A DNA stretch of 64,000 nt from Myxococcales bacterium (GCA_020632975.1 JACKEL010000003.1:248001-312000), one strand, 5' to 3'. Positions 43,136 through 54,200 are shown, numbered from the stretch's first letter. Program-made: numbers and translations. The notes: a model not told the origin generated them from the sequence alone.

Positions 43136-46100
43136 TTAGATCTTGACGGTTGTGACTTGGACACGTGCGTCGCGTTTTTTGAGCACCACGTTCTTCTCGA
43201 TGATCGTTTGTTCGGGGGTCCCTGCGTTGAGGACGATCACGACGATGGCATGGGTCTCATTGCCAAGGACGTTGGTGCGATGTCCAAAGAAATGCAGGCT
43301 CACTTCGTAGTGTCCTTGGGGAGCCTTACGGATCTGGTAACGCTCAGGGCCATAACCTCTTGTAATATCTTGGAGAAGTTGTCCGCCGTTGGGCGTCGAT
43401 TTGTTTTTGTAAGAACAGTTTTGGTTGCCAGGCTCTTTGATCCAAAGATCCACGTCTGTGTTGTCTGTGTTCCAAGTGACGGTGACGCGGAGTTTTGAGG
43501 GGGTGACTTGCAGACCCAAAAGTCCTTGGCGCTGTTGGATGGCTTGTTTCAGATCAGGATTGGCTTTGCTCAGTTGGGTGATCTCGTAGGCAAGAAGGGC
43601 ATATTCTTCGCGGGCGATGGTCTTGACTTCCCCAAAACGACGGTGCCAGTTTCCTGCAAGGATGACTTCATAAAGCGCGGAAGCAAGGGCATAACGCTTG
43701 AGTTTTTGCATCGTTCGGGCGAGGTCGCGGAAAGCGTGGGGCTCAAAAGAACGGCGTTCCAAGACACGCAAAAAGACGCTCGCTGCGGCATCTGGACGCC
43801 CCCAAGAAGTGAGGTAGTAACCAACAAGGCGCAAAGCCCGCGAGTTTGAGGGGTGAAGCTCTACGATGCAAGAAAGCGTGCGCACTGCACTTCCCACCAT
43901 CGACATCTTGAGGCGTCGTTGGGCTTCTTGGACAAAAGGATTGAAGTCTTCGGGGTTTACACCGCGTTGTGCAAGGTACTGTTTGGGGACTTGATCTGTT
44001 GTCCACAATTTTTCGATGGCAGGGCTACTAAAAGAGAGATTCGTTTCTTCTTCTGTGCTCAAAAGCTGGAAGGCTGCGCGTCCTGCGCTTGAGTGGATGG
44101 CTTTGGCACGCACGAGGGCCTTGCGTAAGATCTCTCGCCAACGCGCTCGCATCGTGATCTCTGCGCCTTTTTTCGCGTATGTCGCATCAATGAAAGACGC
44201 AAGATCTTGAACCATCTGTGTTTTCTGGGCTTTCTCAAGGTCGTAGCGCTTGTACTCTTTGTCCGTTTCCAAGACCAACAATGAACAGTGTTTGTTGGGG
44301 ATATGAAAGTGTTGTGCGTAAGCAACGATCAGATCCGTGAGTTTGGGGTCGTCGAGTTCGACCAGTTGGTTGATCGCGATCTCTGCCCAAGCACGGGGGG
44401 CTAGGTCTTTTTCGGCTTTGACTTGGAGGGTATAAGCGCGCTTGATCGGTTTGCCATCAAAGCGACCTTTGAGGATGATCTTGGCCTTCCCATCTTGTTT
44501 ATAGCGTGTCGCAAAAGCCAAGAGAGAGCCTGGGTATAGGCTCGCTTGGCGCCCAACAATGAGTGTGTTGCTTGCGTCGATACCTTGGATCTCGAGCTTT
44601 TCGAGTTGCATTGCTTGGTGGGTGTGGGCGGTGGCGCAACGTTCGAGCTCTGCGGGTCCCAAACAAGTGAAGACAGCACCGCCTTGGCGTACAAGTTTCT
44701 GATAAAGCGGCATATTTTCGCTGCCTACGCCAAAAGAGTAAGCAAAGAATCGAGCACTTTTCCACTGCTTCCGTTTTTGAAAGCGCGACATGATCTGGTT
44801 CAAATCGCGATTCCCCCAACTCACCTGGCCATCGCTGAGGAAAAAGATATCCGCTTCTTGCTTGGTCTCGTTGTCTTCCCAAGGGATATCGCCCACTGCT
44901 TTCATCGCTGCGCCTAGATCTGTCGCACCTTCCAACAAAACCTTTTTCAATGTTGCGAGCAGTTTTTCCCTTTCTTGGGGGGTGTTTGCAATCCAGCCCT
45001 TGGGGGAAGCCCATTGGACATTTGCATCAAAGAGCAGCACGTTGAAACGCTTGATGGAGGCATTTTTTTGTAAGATTTTTTCTAAGAGAGAGAGGCTGAT
45101 TCCAAAGCGTTCGGGGGTTTCAGAGAGCGATGTATCGAGCATAAACAGTGCTTGGGGTGTGCCTTTTCCTGCCGAAATCTTGGGCAGTTCCACTGCAAGT
45201 TGGCCGTAGAGGTAGCGGTGATCGTGGATGGGGTCGATCCCTGCGACCCAAGTCGCTTGTTTTTGGTTGGGTTGGAAGTAAAAAGTCGCGTTGCGATCGG
45301 GCTTTTCAGTCTCCCAGAGGCAACGCACAAAGTTGTTTTGCTGCTTTTGCATACATCGGATCTTGCGGAGATTGTGGTGCGCAAGCTTCGAAAGCTTTCC
45401 ATTGTAAGAAAGCGAAAAGTCGATCCAGCCCGCAACGTCGTTGGGGAAAGCAAAGGAGTACACACGTTGATCTTGAAAGCGGGGGAGCGTTTGCTCGTAA
45501 GCGATGATCACGCGGTTGTAGCCGTTGTTTGGGATGGGAAAGACGCGGCCTGAAAAGGTGTTGGGAGCTTCTTGCTCAAGCAACGCAGGGTCGATGCGTT
45601 GGCGCGTAATCTCTTCAAAGACTTCGCGGCCTTTTTCGGCGGCGACAAGGCGCGCTTCTCGCAAGGTCCCCCAGTCTTTTTTGGGGCTGCGCTTGGCGAT
45701 CTCTTGCGGTGCCATACGCACCAACGTGCGCTCATTTGGGAGCTTTCCTGTAAAAAACTGGGGCTCTCTGCGCTGTTGGGCGCCCACAAACATCGCGTAG
45801 TAAGAGACGGATGCATCAGAGGGAAGCGTGTATTTGAAGGTTCCTTCCAACGTTCGCCCGTGTGGGTTGTGATAGATGTGATCCATCACCGTCCGTACAC
45901 GCAATCCTTCCACTTGGACGGTGACGCGGAGCTTTTTGAGGGTCAGGTATTTGCCACCACCCACCGAAACTTTCGAAAGGACGGTGCCTTTGACGGTCCG
46001 CTGCCATACTTGCTTTTGGACTTTTTTGCCGTTCTTTTCTTTCTCTTTTTTCTCTGTGATCTCAGAGTCCCCGTCCCTTGGGGCATCTGAGCGATGCCCT

Positions 46101-46351
46101 GTTCTTCTCCGCAAAGACTCTTTCTTGGGTTTGCGCGCGGCTCGGCCTTTAAATGCCGTCACAGGGCTGGCTTGTGTGGGGCGCAGCGCTCTTGATTCTT
46201 CTTGCGCGTTGTGGGGCAATTTTTTCGGGGCGCTGTACATGCATCCTTGGATGACCGCGAAACATAACGCCAAAAACAAGGCTCCTGTGAGGTATCTCTT
46301 GGAAGTCGATGGGGCTTTTGAAGAAGGTTTTTTCTTTTTTCTCTGAGACAT
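43136..46351 (-). CDS. Lipoprotein with VIT, vWA and DUF2135 domains
   Basis: 1071 aa. Signal with IQGC lipobox near residue 37, then a charged linker. A VIT domain (about 115-265) has HIYHNPHGRTLEGTFKYTLP and NTFSGRVFPIPNNG. A vWA domain follows (about 395-570) with the MIDAS motif DTSLS near 404 and later a DLGAAM Thr/Asp loop and FFLSDGQVSWGN. Helical TPR-like repeats lie at about 840-930, and a C-terminal DUF2135 (about 950-1065) has WNTDNTDVDLWIKEPG and GYGPERYQI. The order resembles inter-alpha-trypsin-inhibitor-like proteins; the MIDAS is complete, so metal-dependent ligand binding is expected. It is outer-envelope anchored by inference. GGAG precedes the ATG. Confidence 0.88.
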   Translation of the reverse strand: MSQRKKKKPSSKAPSTSKRYLTGALFLALCFAVIQGCMYSAPKKLPHNAQEESRALRPTQASPVTAFKGRAARKPKKESLRRRTGHRSDAPRDGDSEITEKKEKEKNGKKVQKQVWQRTVKGTVLSKVSVGGGKYLTLKKLRVTVQVEGLRVRTVMDHIYHNPHGRTLEGTFKYTLPSDASVSYYAMFVGAQQRREPQFFTGKLPNERTLVRMAPQEIAKRSPKKDWGTLREARLVAAEKGREVFEEITRQRIDPALLEQEAPNTFSGRVFPIPNNGYNRVIIAYEQTLPRFQDQRVYSFAFPNDVAGWIDFSLSYNGKLSKLAHHNLRKIRCMQKQQNNFVRCLWETEKPDRNATFYFQPNQKQATWVAGIDPIHDHRYLYGQLAVELPKISAGKGTPQALFMLDTSLSETPERFGISLSLLEKILQKNASIKRFNVLLFDANVQWASPKGWIANTPQEREKLLATLKKVLLEGATDLGAAMKAVGDIPWEDNETKQEADIFFLSDGQVSWGNRDLNQIMSRFQKRKQWKSARFFAYSFGVGSENMPLYQKLVRQGGAVFTCLGPAELERCATAHTHQAMQLEKLEIQGIDASNTLIVGRQASLYPGSLLAFATRYKQDGKAKIILKGRFDGKPIKRAYTLQVKAEKDLAPRAWAEIAINQLVELDDPKLTDLIVAYAQHFHIPNKHCSLLVLETDKEYKRYDLEKAQKTQMVQDLASFIDATYAKKGAEITMRARWREILRKALVRAKAIHSSAGRAAFQLLSTEEETNLSFSSPAIEKLWTTDQVPKQYLAQRGVNPEDFNPFVQEAQRRLKMSMVGSAVRTLSCIVELHPSNSRALRLVGYYLTSWGRPDAAASVFLRVLERRSFEPHAFRDLARTMQKLKRYALASALYEVILAGNWHRRFGEVKTIAREEYALLAYEITQLSKANPDLKQAIQQRQGLLGLQVTPSKLRVTVTWNTDNTDVDLWIKEPGNQNCSYKNKSTPNGGQLLQDITRGYGPERYQIRKAPQGHYEVSLHFFGHRTNVLGNETHAIVVIVLNAGTPEQTIIEKNVVLKKRDARVQVTTVKI

Positions 46352-46523
46352 CTCTCACTCCATAAAAGCAAAGGCAAGGGATTCCCCTGCGTTGGCCGTC
46401 TTATCTCTTGGTGTTTTCCTGACAACGCATAAAGCGCTCGTTCGCTCTAATGTTTACAGAGGAAAAGATTGTCGAATGTCTATCTGTTTGAATTTATTAT
46501 GTTATCTTTTGGGGGATAGATTT

Positions 46524-46686
46524 GGGCGGGCACGGAGGCCCGCCCGGTAAAATGGATATCCGAGATAGATTATTGAAGAAAGCGGATTTGTTACGGCGCC
46601 CGGTGGGCGCCGATAAAAAGGATATCCGGGCCTATATCTCAAGATCGATATCCCTCCGTGCCCGCCCTATCATTCAGGATATCCTG
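46524..46686. repeat. Hairpin-rich REP/MITE-like element
   Basis: About 160 bases built of inverted repeats. GGGCGGGCACGGAGG (46524-46538) is repeated inverted at 46653-46667, a perfect 15-base match. Inside are a GGGCGGGC/GCCCGCCC hairpin (46524-46545), a perfect 8-pair hairpin CGGCGCCC-GGT-GGGCGCCG (46594-46612), and GGATATCC palindromes at 46554, 46620 and 46677. The right end overlaps the last codons of the SEC-C gene. It has the look of a non-autonomous repeat spread by a transposase elsewhere. Confidence 0.65.
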
Positions 46687-49472
46687 AACAAAGGCCGTGC
46701 GAGGCAGGAAAGAAGTAGAGCGTCTGCTTGGAAGAAGAGTTGTTGTCGAAGGGGGGAGAGTTGCTGGCGAGAGATGGGGTTGGTGGCGTGGGCCGCCTGT
46801 CCGCGAAGTTGGGCGATGGATGCGCAGAGGGAAGGCAGCTCTTGTAAGATAAAGTCTGATTTTGACAAAGGGAGGGAGTCTGTTAAGAAACGTTCCCAAG
46901 CGGCCCATAATAGGCGTTGTCCTGACGTCACTTGGAAATTGTACATGATGTCATCTTTTTCTTGATCAGCATCAGGCTTTTTCCATTGTTCGGCTAAGAG
47001 AAAAGGGATGCTGCCGAGCCCGATTTGGTTACCTTGATGTTGGAGGGGACGTCCAGCGAGGCGTGGCAGGTCGCGTTGGGGGTGAAGTCCGAGCCTTTGT
47101 TCTGCGAAAAGCATCATGGGATCGACCAAGTGAAGATTGAGCAACGCCTCCAAGCCGCGTGTCCATTGGAGCAGCACAGGTGCGTGGTCGGCGTCTTCTT
47201 CAGTTTCGAGAAGTTTCCACAAGCGCTCAGCGGAGGTGAAAGTTTGCCTTGTTCCTTGGGGGAGTTGTGACCAAAGGCTTGGGTCTAAGTTTTCTTGGTA
47301 AGGGTGCTCTTCGGACGTTTGTGTGGAGGGGGAATGGAGAGGGATATCGCCGTCTTGTTGGGCGAGTTGGAGGGTTTTTTGTAGGTGGGTATCTTGTGCT
47401 TGATCGAGGAGATGTAGGAGTTTTTCTAGGAGTTGTTGTTTGGGTGCGTCCCACGCGCTGCTTTCTTCGGATGGGAGCGCGTCTTGTGCGTTCGGCGTTG
47501 GGGGTTTGAGGCGTAAGGTTGGGTGTTTTTCTTGGTGTAGGAGTTCTTTGGCAGCGAGCCGTCGTATCTCCTGGATCGTGGTGATGTCGGACTCTTCGGA
47601 GGTTCGCTGCTGCCACATCTCGCAAGCCGCGAAAGCTTCGAGGCATTGCTTTGTCATCCATGCGCAGAGGGCGTGCATGGCCCAAGCTTGGAGGGTTTTT
47701 TGGTGTTCTTCGAGCCATGTGCGGTCGATCGTTTGGAGTGCTCCCAACGCAAGAGGCCAGTGTTGCTCGGCAAAAGCGCAGCAGGCAAGCAGCCAAGAAA
47801 GCGAGTCATCCCACCGCACATGGGAGCGGTGTGCTTGCAACAAAGCGAGTGCTTCTTCCGAGGCGTGGACAAGAAGCAACGCGCGCACCAAGGCTTCGAG
47901 GGACTGGGTGGTTGGGTGCATCGCAAAGAGCGACTGCATCGCGGTAATCAGCTTGGGGAGGTCTTGTTGTTTGGCCGCAAAAAGCGCTTGCCACCGCCAG
48001 TATCGTTCGGGGAGTTGTTCGAGGGGAGTGCGTTGGGCGAGTGTGCGGAGGAGCGCATCGCCTTGTTCGATCTCGTCGAGAAGATAAGCGACCTCAACGC
48101 GCCAAAGGTCGATGGGTAGTTCATGTTCCTTGGTGGGTTGTTCTGCGAGCTTTTGCCATAGAGATTTGGAGGCGAGAGGGCCTTGGCTGCGCAGTGTAGC
48201 GAGGGCTTGTAAAAGCAGAAAGGACGGCGTTTGTGGCGAGGATGGTGGGACTGGTATCTCTAAGATCTCGTCCCATTCGCCTTTTCGGGCACACCAAGCG
48301 GCAAACAACAGGTCTTGTTGGGGGTCTTGGGATGGCGAGAGGTTTGCAAAAAGCTCGGTGGCAGCGTCTTCTAGGTGATATTCCAAGATCGCTTGTAGGA
48401 TGGTGTTACGTAGGCTACTTGGCCAAGTGCCCCAAAACACGGGCGGTGTGGAGAGGCGGAGCTTTGAAGGGGTGTGCTCTTGTAAAAAGGCGCCAAGATG
48501 ACCAAGCCATCGCGCTTTGGGGTTGGGTTGAATGTTCTCCCATGCTTGGGCTTCTTGGCGTAGGAGCGTCCAGTCTGCGCAAGCGACAGCGAGCTCTGTG
48601 CGCAGCCGCAACAGTTCTGGGGAAGCTAGGGAAGGACGTTTGTAGAGTTGTCGAGAGAGGATGTTTCTTTCGGTGGTATCGATGGTTGGGAGGTAAAGTA
48701 GGGCGGCTTCCAAAAGTGTGCTTTCTCGTCGCAGCCGTTCGCTGGGGTCATCGCTTTGGTGGGGGAGGTGCAGTGTTTCGACGAAGTGTGCGTGGTAGAG
48801 CGCGTTGGCTTGTTCTTCTTGTTTCCAAGCGGTGTGTGCGTTGGCCAAAAAGAGCGCCCAGATGGGATCTTGGTATCGTGAGGTGATCTCTACACAGGCC
48901 GATGCAAGGGCTTCTTGCTGTCCTGCTTGACGAAGACACGACACCCAACGCCAATGTAGCGAAGGAGAGGGGTGGGTTTGGAGGTGATGTCGCCAAAGCG
49001 AGGCTGCTTCTTCCCAACGTTGCTGCAACATCAGGAGCTGGCCTCGCAGCATCCAGTGGGCTTCTTCGAGATCATCTTGCGGGGGAAGGTGCGCGTCGAT
49101 GATCTGCCATGATGTGTCGATATCGTCCAACTCAAGGGCAAGATAGGCGAGAGACCACCAATCTGCGGCGGAACTTGCGAAGTTTTTCGCTTGGGAGAGA
49201 GCGAGTTGGGCGATTTGTGGGGCTTTTCGTTCTTGCGCGATTTGTGCGAGGGCGACCCAAGCCTCGACAGATTCGGGAGAAAGCCCTTTGTCTTGAAGGA
49301 GCGTTGCAGCAAGTGAGGGTTGTTCTTGTGGGGGGGCTTGGGTCAAACTTTCCCAAGACAAGCGTGTGCGTTCTCGCCGTGGTTGTTGGGCAAGGTCCTT
49401 TTTGCGGCAGCATTGCTTGTATTTTTTGCCGCTCCCGCAAGGGCAAGGATCATTGGCACCGATCTTGGCCAT
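46674..49472 (-). CDS. SEC-C motif and TPR-like repeat protein
   Basis: 932 aa, soluble. The N-terminal SEC-C zinc motif CPCGSGKKYKQCC (residues 9-21) is complete; the motif is known from the SecA C-terminus, where it binds SecB and ribosomes, and from many unrelated proteins. The rest is helical with TPR-like spacing of Ala, Leu and Trp residues and is very Gln/Leu-rich. The final residues (RPLFRIS) and the stop are supplied by the repeat element at 46524-46686, so the native C-terminus may have been changed by its insertion. AGGTG before the ATG is a modest site. Confidence 0.8.
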   Translation of the reverse strand: MAKIGANDPCPCGSGKKYKQCCRKKDLAQQPRRERTRLSWESLTQAPPQEQPSLAATLLQDKGLSPESVEAWVALAQIAQERKAPQIAQLALSQAKNFASSAADWWSLAYLALELDDIDTSWQIIDAHLPPQDDLEEAHWMLRGQLLMLQQRWEEAASLWRHHLQTHPSPSLHWRWVSCLRQAGQQEALASACVEITSRYQDPIWALFLANAHTAWKQEEQANALYHAHFVETLHLPHQSDDPSERLRRESTLLEAALLYLPTIDTTERNILSRQLYKRPSLASPELLRLRTELAVACADWTLLRQEAQAWENIQPNPKARWLGHLGAFLQEHTPSKLRLSTPPVFWGTWPSSLRNTILQAILEYHLEDAATELFANLSPSQDPQQDLLFAAWCARKGEWDEILEIPVPPSSPQTPSFLLLQALATLRSQGPLASKSLWQKLAEQPTKEHELPIDLWRVEVAYLLDEIEQGDALLRTLAQRTPLEQLPERYWRWQALFAAKQQDLPKLITAMQSLFAMHPTTQSLEALVRALLLVHASEEALALLQAHRSHVRWDDSLSWLLACCAFAEQHWPLALGALQTIDRTWLEEHQKTLQAWAMHALCAWMTKQCLEAFAACEMWQQRTSEESDITTIQEIRRLAAKELLHQEKHPTLRLKPPTPNAQDALPSEESSAWDAPKQQLLEKLLHLLDQAQDTHLQKTLQLAQQDGDIPLHSPSTQTSEEHPYQENLDPSLWSQLPQGTRQTFTSAERLWKLLETEEDADHAPVLLQWTRGLEALLNLHLVDPMMLFAEQRLGLHPQRDLPRLAGRPLQHQGNQIGLGSIPFLLAEQWKKPDADQEKDDIMYNFQVTSGQRLLWAAWERFLTDSLPLSKSDFILQELPSLCASIAQLRGQAAHATNPISRQQLSPLRQQLFFQADALLLSCLARPLFRIS

Positions 49473-49505
49473 GGGTGTTCACCTCGAAGCGGTCGAGGGG
49501 GCGTG

Positions 49506-50354
49506 TTATTCGACGGGGCTGGGGATGCGAAAAACCTTTTTGTTTACATTGGTTGCATTCAGCTGGATCTTTTGAAAGCGGATCGTGCTGGTTTTGTTGC
49601 CACCGATGTAACTCTCTAGAACAAAGGGGACTTGTACTTTCTTTCCATCGATCTTGAGCCAGCGATAATCCCGTTGGACGGTCGAGATGGAGACTTGTCC
49701 TTGTCCTAGAGGGTGGGGGCCAAGGTAGGTACGCTTGTACAAAAGGTGGGTCTTCTTGGCGATATAATACGTGGTTTGGCGTCCTTTTTTGTCTTGAAAA
49801 AGGATGACATGACAAGGTGTTCCATTGATGTCGCGCGCGCCCATCTGGGTGACTTGGACGCCTTCTTTGCGATAACGCAGTTCGAGTTCTTGGCGTGCGG
49901 CTTCGGACTCTGTGACTTCGATCATCGAGCGAGGAAGATTGAGGATCGCACCATTTTGGCGGATCCATCCGCCTCCAGGGTAAGTGGTCAAGGAGAACAC
50001 TTGCGAGCCAAAGAACTGATCCACGCGTTGGTAAGTGGGTTTCATGGTGTAGAAGTGGAGGCGCGCACTGCGGTTTCCTACACGGGTGATCGCTGTGACC
50101 GTACCTGTCGCGTACATGGAGCGGATCGCTTCGAGGACTTCGCGACCACCTAGTGCGGTCACCATCTTCTCAACGATCTTTTCGGCCTCTGTCAGTGGCT
50201 TTTCGGGGGCTTTGGCAGGTTCCGCAGGTTTGGCGTCTTCTGCGGGCTTTGCTGTTCGTTTCGCGGGCTTTTTGCCTTTGGAGGGAGGGGCTGCGTGTGC
50301 AAAGCCCGTCCAGACGAAAAAGCTTGTAACCAGCAAACACCATCTTCTTGGCAT
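49506..50354 (-). CDS. Exported LolA/LppX-fold protein
   Basis: 282 aa. Signal peptide (1-21, GFAHAAP), a Lys/Pro/Ala-rich linker (22-55), then a single domain with half-barrel pattern: ALGGREVLEAIRSMYATGTV, TYPGGGWIRQNGAI, MGARDINGTPCHVILFQDKKGR and LLYKRTYLGP. These fit the outer-membrane lipoprotein-sorting-like fold (LolA superfamily), which holds acyl chains in a groove. The gene runs in the same direction as the SEC-C gene and ends 33 bases before it. GGGAG precedes the ATG at 50354. A lipid-carrying role is inferred from the fold only. Confidence 0.65.
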   Translation of the reverse strand: MPRRWCLLVTSFFVWTGFAHAAPPSKGKKPAKRTAKPAEDAKPAEPAKAPEKPLTEAEKIVEKMVTALGGREVLEAIRSMYATGTVTAITRVGNRSARLHFYTMKPTYQRVDQFFGSQVFSLTTYPGGGWIRQNGAILNLPRSMIEVTESEAARQELELRYRKEGVQVTQMGARDINGTPCHVILFQDKKGRQTTYYIAKKTHLLYKRTYLGPHPLGQGQVSISTVQRDYRWLKIDGKKVQVPFVLESYIGGNKTSTIRFQKIQLNATNVNKKVFRIPSPVE

Positions 50355-50471
50355 ATCCGACTCCCATAAAACAAACCCCCTCGCACAAAAGACAGGTCTG
50401 TTGCGCTTTGGGGGTAAGCGATGTTCGTATTGTCCTTGGGGAGAGTTCCAAGGAGGCCTATTTTCTAGGGG

Positions 50472-51044
50472 TTAGGTCAACTTCCCGATGATGATACCGA
50501 GCAACAAGATGATCACAAACCCAATGATAATCAGCAAAACACTCGAACCACCCGAACTGCTGGGTTCGGGGTCACGGTGAGTATAAGGCGATGCGGGAGC
50601 GCTTGGTGGGGGCGCTGCGATCTCAGCCTTGTCTCGTTGTTGGAGGGCTGCTTGTAGGACATGTTGAAGGTCCCCTTCTGAAAGTTGGACCGTGCTACGG
50701 AACTGTCCTTTTTGCCCGCCTGCTCCAGCAGCATCTTCGATCACTTGGGGAGCTTCATGGAGATCCGTGATCTCTACAGTAAACTTACCTACAACGAACT
50801 TTAGGCCGGGCTCTAGGACCTTTTCGGTGATCTTTTGTTCGTTGAGGTAGGTTCCGTTGGTGCTACTGTCATCGATCAGTTTGTATTGGAAATTGTCGAA
50901 AACAATATGAAAGTGTGAGCTAGAGATGGCAGGGTTTTCGAGTTGAAAATCGTTACCGGGCCCGCTTCCAAAGAAGAAGGGAGACTTCGTGATTTTTTTG
51001 CGTGCAAGTTCGTTGCCTTTGAGCTTTACGATGATCTCTGCCAT
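50472..51044 (-). CDS. FHA-domain protein with C-terminal membrane anchor
   Basis: 190 aa. FHA domain (about 22-95): FFFGSGPGNDFQLENPAISSSHFHI supplies the Gly, Ser and His residues and LIDDSSTNGTYLNEQKI the Asn that read phosphothreonine peptides. A Pro/Ala/Ser linker leads to one C-terminal membrane helix (about 168-188), so the protein is probably tail-anchored with the FHA domain in the cytoplasm. It could read phosphorylation by the Ser/Thr kinases encoded 7 kb away; the link is inferred. Confidence 0.88.
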   Translation of the reverse strand: MAEIIVKLKGNELARKKITKSPFFFGSGPGNDFQLENPAISSSHFHIVFDNFQYKLIDDSSTNGTYLNEQKITEKVLEPGLKFVVGKFTVEITDLHEAPQVIEDAAGAGGQKGQFRSTVQLSEGDLQHVLQAALQQRDKAEIAAPPPSAPASPYTHRDPEPSSSGGSSVLLIIIGFVIILLLGIIIGKLT

Positions 51045-51255
51045 GGATGTGTCCTATGAAGTGGGAAAAAGATAAAGATATGGAAGAACCCTGTCCTCAA
51101 GAGAAGTAGCAACCTCCTTCGTTCGCGTCAAGGCGCGATAAAGCATCAAGGAGGGCGGCGAATCGCCTATTCTTGTTTGGAGAATGGTTGTTCGCCACTT
51201 GGTTCTCTACGCTCTTTTTGGACGTGTCTGGGGTGGGGTTGTCTCTCTGGTTTTC

Positions 51256-54200
51256 TTAACGTGTGAACTGGTTTTGCTTGCGTGCGGAACGAAGCAACGA
51301 GCGGCCATTCAAACGAAAGACTGACACGCCTGTTGCCCAAACGCGGTTTCCTTCTACGACGAAAGCTTCTGCGTCTGTGTGAACGGGACCGATAGCCCCC
51401 GCACGACCGGTCACATTGACGCCAAAGATCAGTCGGTTCTTATAGATCCCGCCCATCCTTCCTGCATCTTTGGGGATAGAGAAGATCTTAAAGTCTTTGA
51501 TCTTGGAGACATTGGAAACAGATGGACTATGGGGGATGAGGATGTGAAATAGCGACTTCCATCGGGTTTGCTTCTGGATCTTTTGGAAGATCGAGACCTT
51601 GCTATTGTTGCGGATAAACTTGTTGAGGAAGGTCTTGTTTTGGTTGTCGCGCACTTCAAGCTGTCCAAAAGGGGCGAAGACCGTCAAGCGCGTGTGGCGG
51701 TTGGGCAGGAGCATCAAGTTGACGTCAGAGGTGATGTAAGGAACGGGGATGACGTCTTGTTGGAGCGTGGCCCAGTGCTTTCCAAAGTGATCCACAAGCC
51801 CCACACCTGGGAAGGACACGCCCGTATGTTCTGGCATGGGCAAGGGGCTGCTGAGTTCGTCTGCTTGTACGATAAATGCCCGATTGACCATCAGAAAAAT
51901 CTTCTTGGCCTGAATCGAGCTTTTCTTAACATCTGACATCGAGAATCGCCCGAAGCTACCGCGGTATTGAGACAACTGCCAGTCTGAAGCGCGTTCTTGG
52001 CTGACGCCAAGGCTGCCTCTTGCAGAGCAGGCAGGCGATGCAGAAGCAAGTCCTTGCGTCCCATAGAAGTTCACGGCTACTGCGTAAGGGATGCCTCGCG
52101 ACAACCCAATGCGAAGATTGGGGAAACCCACGACAAGCCCCATCGAAGCGGGGATCTTTTCTTTGGGGCCCCAGTGTTTCGAGCGCATCCACAACGAGGC
52201 GGTGAGCGTCCCTGTGCCTTTGAGCTGGTTGGGCTTGGCGTCAAACTGCACTGTGCCGTGGTGGAAGCTCATGGACAAAGCATCCGCCTTTTTCGGGCGT
52301 CCATGTAGGATCAAGCGGGCTTTTTTCTGTAGGTGGACTTCGTTTGTAAAAGAGCGACCTGTAAAGAGCATCAAGTGGTCGGTTTCAGGGCGAGGGATAG
52401 CGTTGGGGCCTCTTTTGTAGAGAGCTTCGATCTCTTTGGGTTGGAAGGCTCTTTGGCGCACAAAGACATTCTTGAGGCTTCCTTGGAACAAGCCGTATTT
52501 GTCGCCATCTCCGCCCACGATCATACCTTTGAAGGGGCCACGGAATCGCCCGTTATGGATGGTTCTTCTTTCGACTTCTTGGCCATCGACATACAGACGC
52601 AACAGCCCTCTTGAACCTACATTGTGGAGCGTTGCCGCGATGTGGTGCCAACGACCATCCAAGACCTTCTTGGATTGGGTGCTTTGGTGAGTTTGGACAT
52701 TCGCGTGGTACTTTTGTTCGCGGAAGAGGTAAGCGGCTGTCTGCATCAAGATCGTATCGTCGCTGACCAAACATGCGATCCCACCGCGGTTACAGTGACC
52801 ATGCCCTGAGATATTCGGACGCAATTCAACCATCATCGTGGTATCGCGAGCAGAAGGGCCTCCTCGCAAGATCATCTTGTTGGGGATCTTGTCGCTGCGA
52901 AACAGCAGTGCGTGATCTTGTTGTTTTGTGCCTGCACGAAGGTTGTTTGTGTAAGTGATCTCTGTTTTGAGTGTGGGACGTTGTTCTGGGATCAGATGGA
53001 CCGCACGATGATTGTGCAAAAAGCCGATCAGTTCGTGTATTTGGAGGACGATCTCAGAGATGTTGCTGCCCCATGCTTCGTAAGCGCGCTGCGGTTCAAT
53101 AAGGCGCATAAAGACACGGTGGGCGATCCATTTAAGCTCTCGATCTTTCAGGATAAAAGCAGATTTTTCGAGCGCGACAACCCAAGCGGCATCTGCTATT
53201 GGGAAGGGGCCCAGTCCATCACCTGTTTCGGGGATAAATCCACTAGGGAAATAGGTTTTTTTGATGCGCGAGACAAAAGCACGCAGCAGCTTGTCTTGTT
53301 TGGCGGTGCGTTGTTTGCTGTACAAAAACCAGTCTGCGAGGAAGTTGAGCGCTGCCCCCGTATAATGCGAGCTATTGGAAGAGAGGTCCCCAAACTGCGA
53401 CCACTGCGACCAGACTTCGCGGATATACTTTTGTCGCTCTCTAGATCCTTGTTCTCTTGGGTATTTGGCCTCGATAAATGCGCGCACAAATCCTTCACCA
53501 AGTCCGCGGTTGCTTGTCCCATAGGCTTTGCCTTTGGTTTGGTCGTAGCGCAACAAGACGCTTTTGAGCAGGACATCGAGGTTTTTGTTCCACACAACGT
53601 TTCGTCCGCCTCGTCTTTGCGATGCGCGTAGACGATTCCATCGTGAGGAGGCAGAACGAAGCCAAAGATAACCGTGGATGGCTTGGATAAGCGCCCGATA
53701 ACCGGGCATTTTGCTCAAGCCTTTGGCCTTCTGTTTCCCTTTTATGCGTACGTTTCGCTTTTTTCGTGTGATGCGTTTGGGAGAAGAGGGCTTTCCACCA
53801 ATCGTGAGTGTTCTTTCCAAGCACTGTTGGGCGATATCGAAGTTGCGGGTGGCTTCTGCTCCTGACACGGGGAGACGAGAACGCGCAGCAAGCGCTGTTT
53901 GAGACAAAAAGGTCGAGGCAAAGTAAGAGACGCAGTTTCCGACATACGGGCCTTTGATGGTCTTGAGTTTTCGCCAGTAACCGAGGACGTCTCGACCTCG
54001 CCCATATTGGTTTTGATTCACGAAGTCTTGGTAGATGTCATCACTTAATGCTCTGTTTTCATAGGGAAAGATCGGTCGCTGGGCGGATGCGCGCTTTTTG
54101 CCCAAGAAGAACGTAATGTCCCTTCTGTTGGCGGTTTTCGGATTGACGTGCAAAAGCAACGTCGCTCGCGTGTGTGAGGAGATGCCTACTTCGATGGGCA

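Noticed and set aside
46522..46965. 147-codon frame starting in the hairpin-rich element
   Set aside because: Runs through the inverted repeats and antisense to the SEC-C gene; start lacks a ribosome site.
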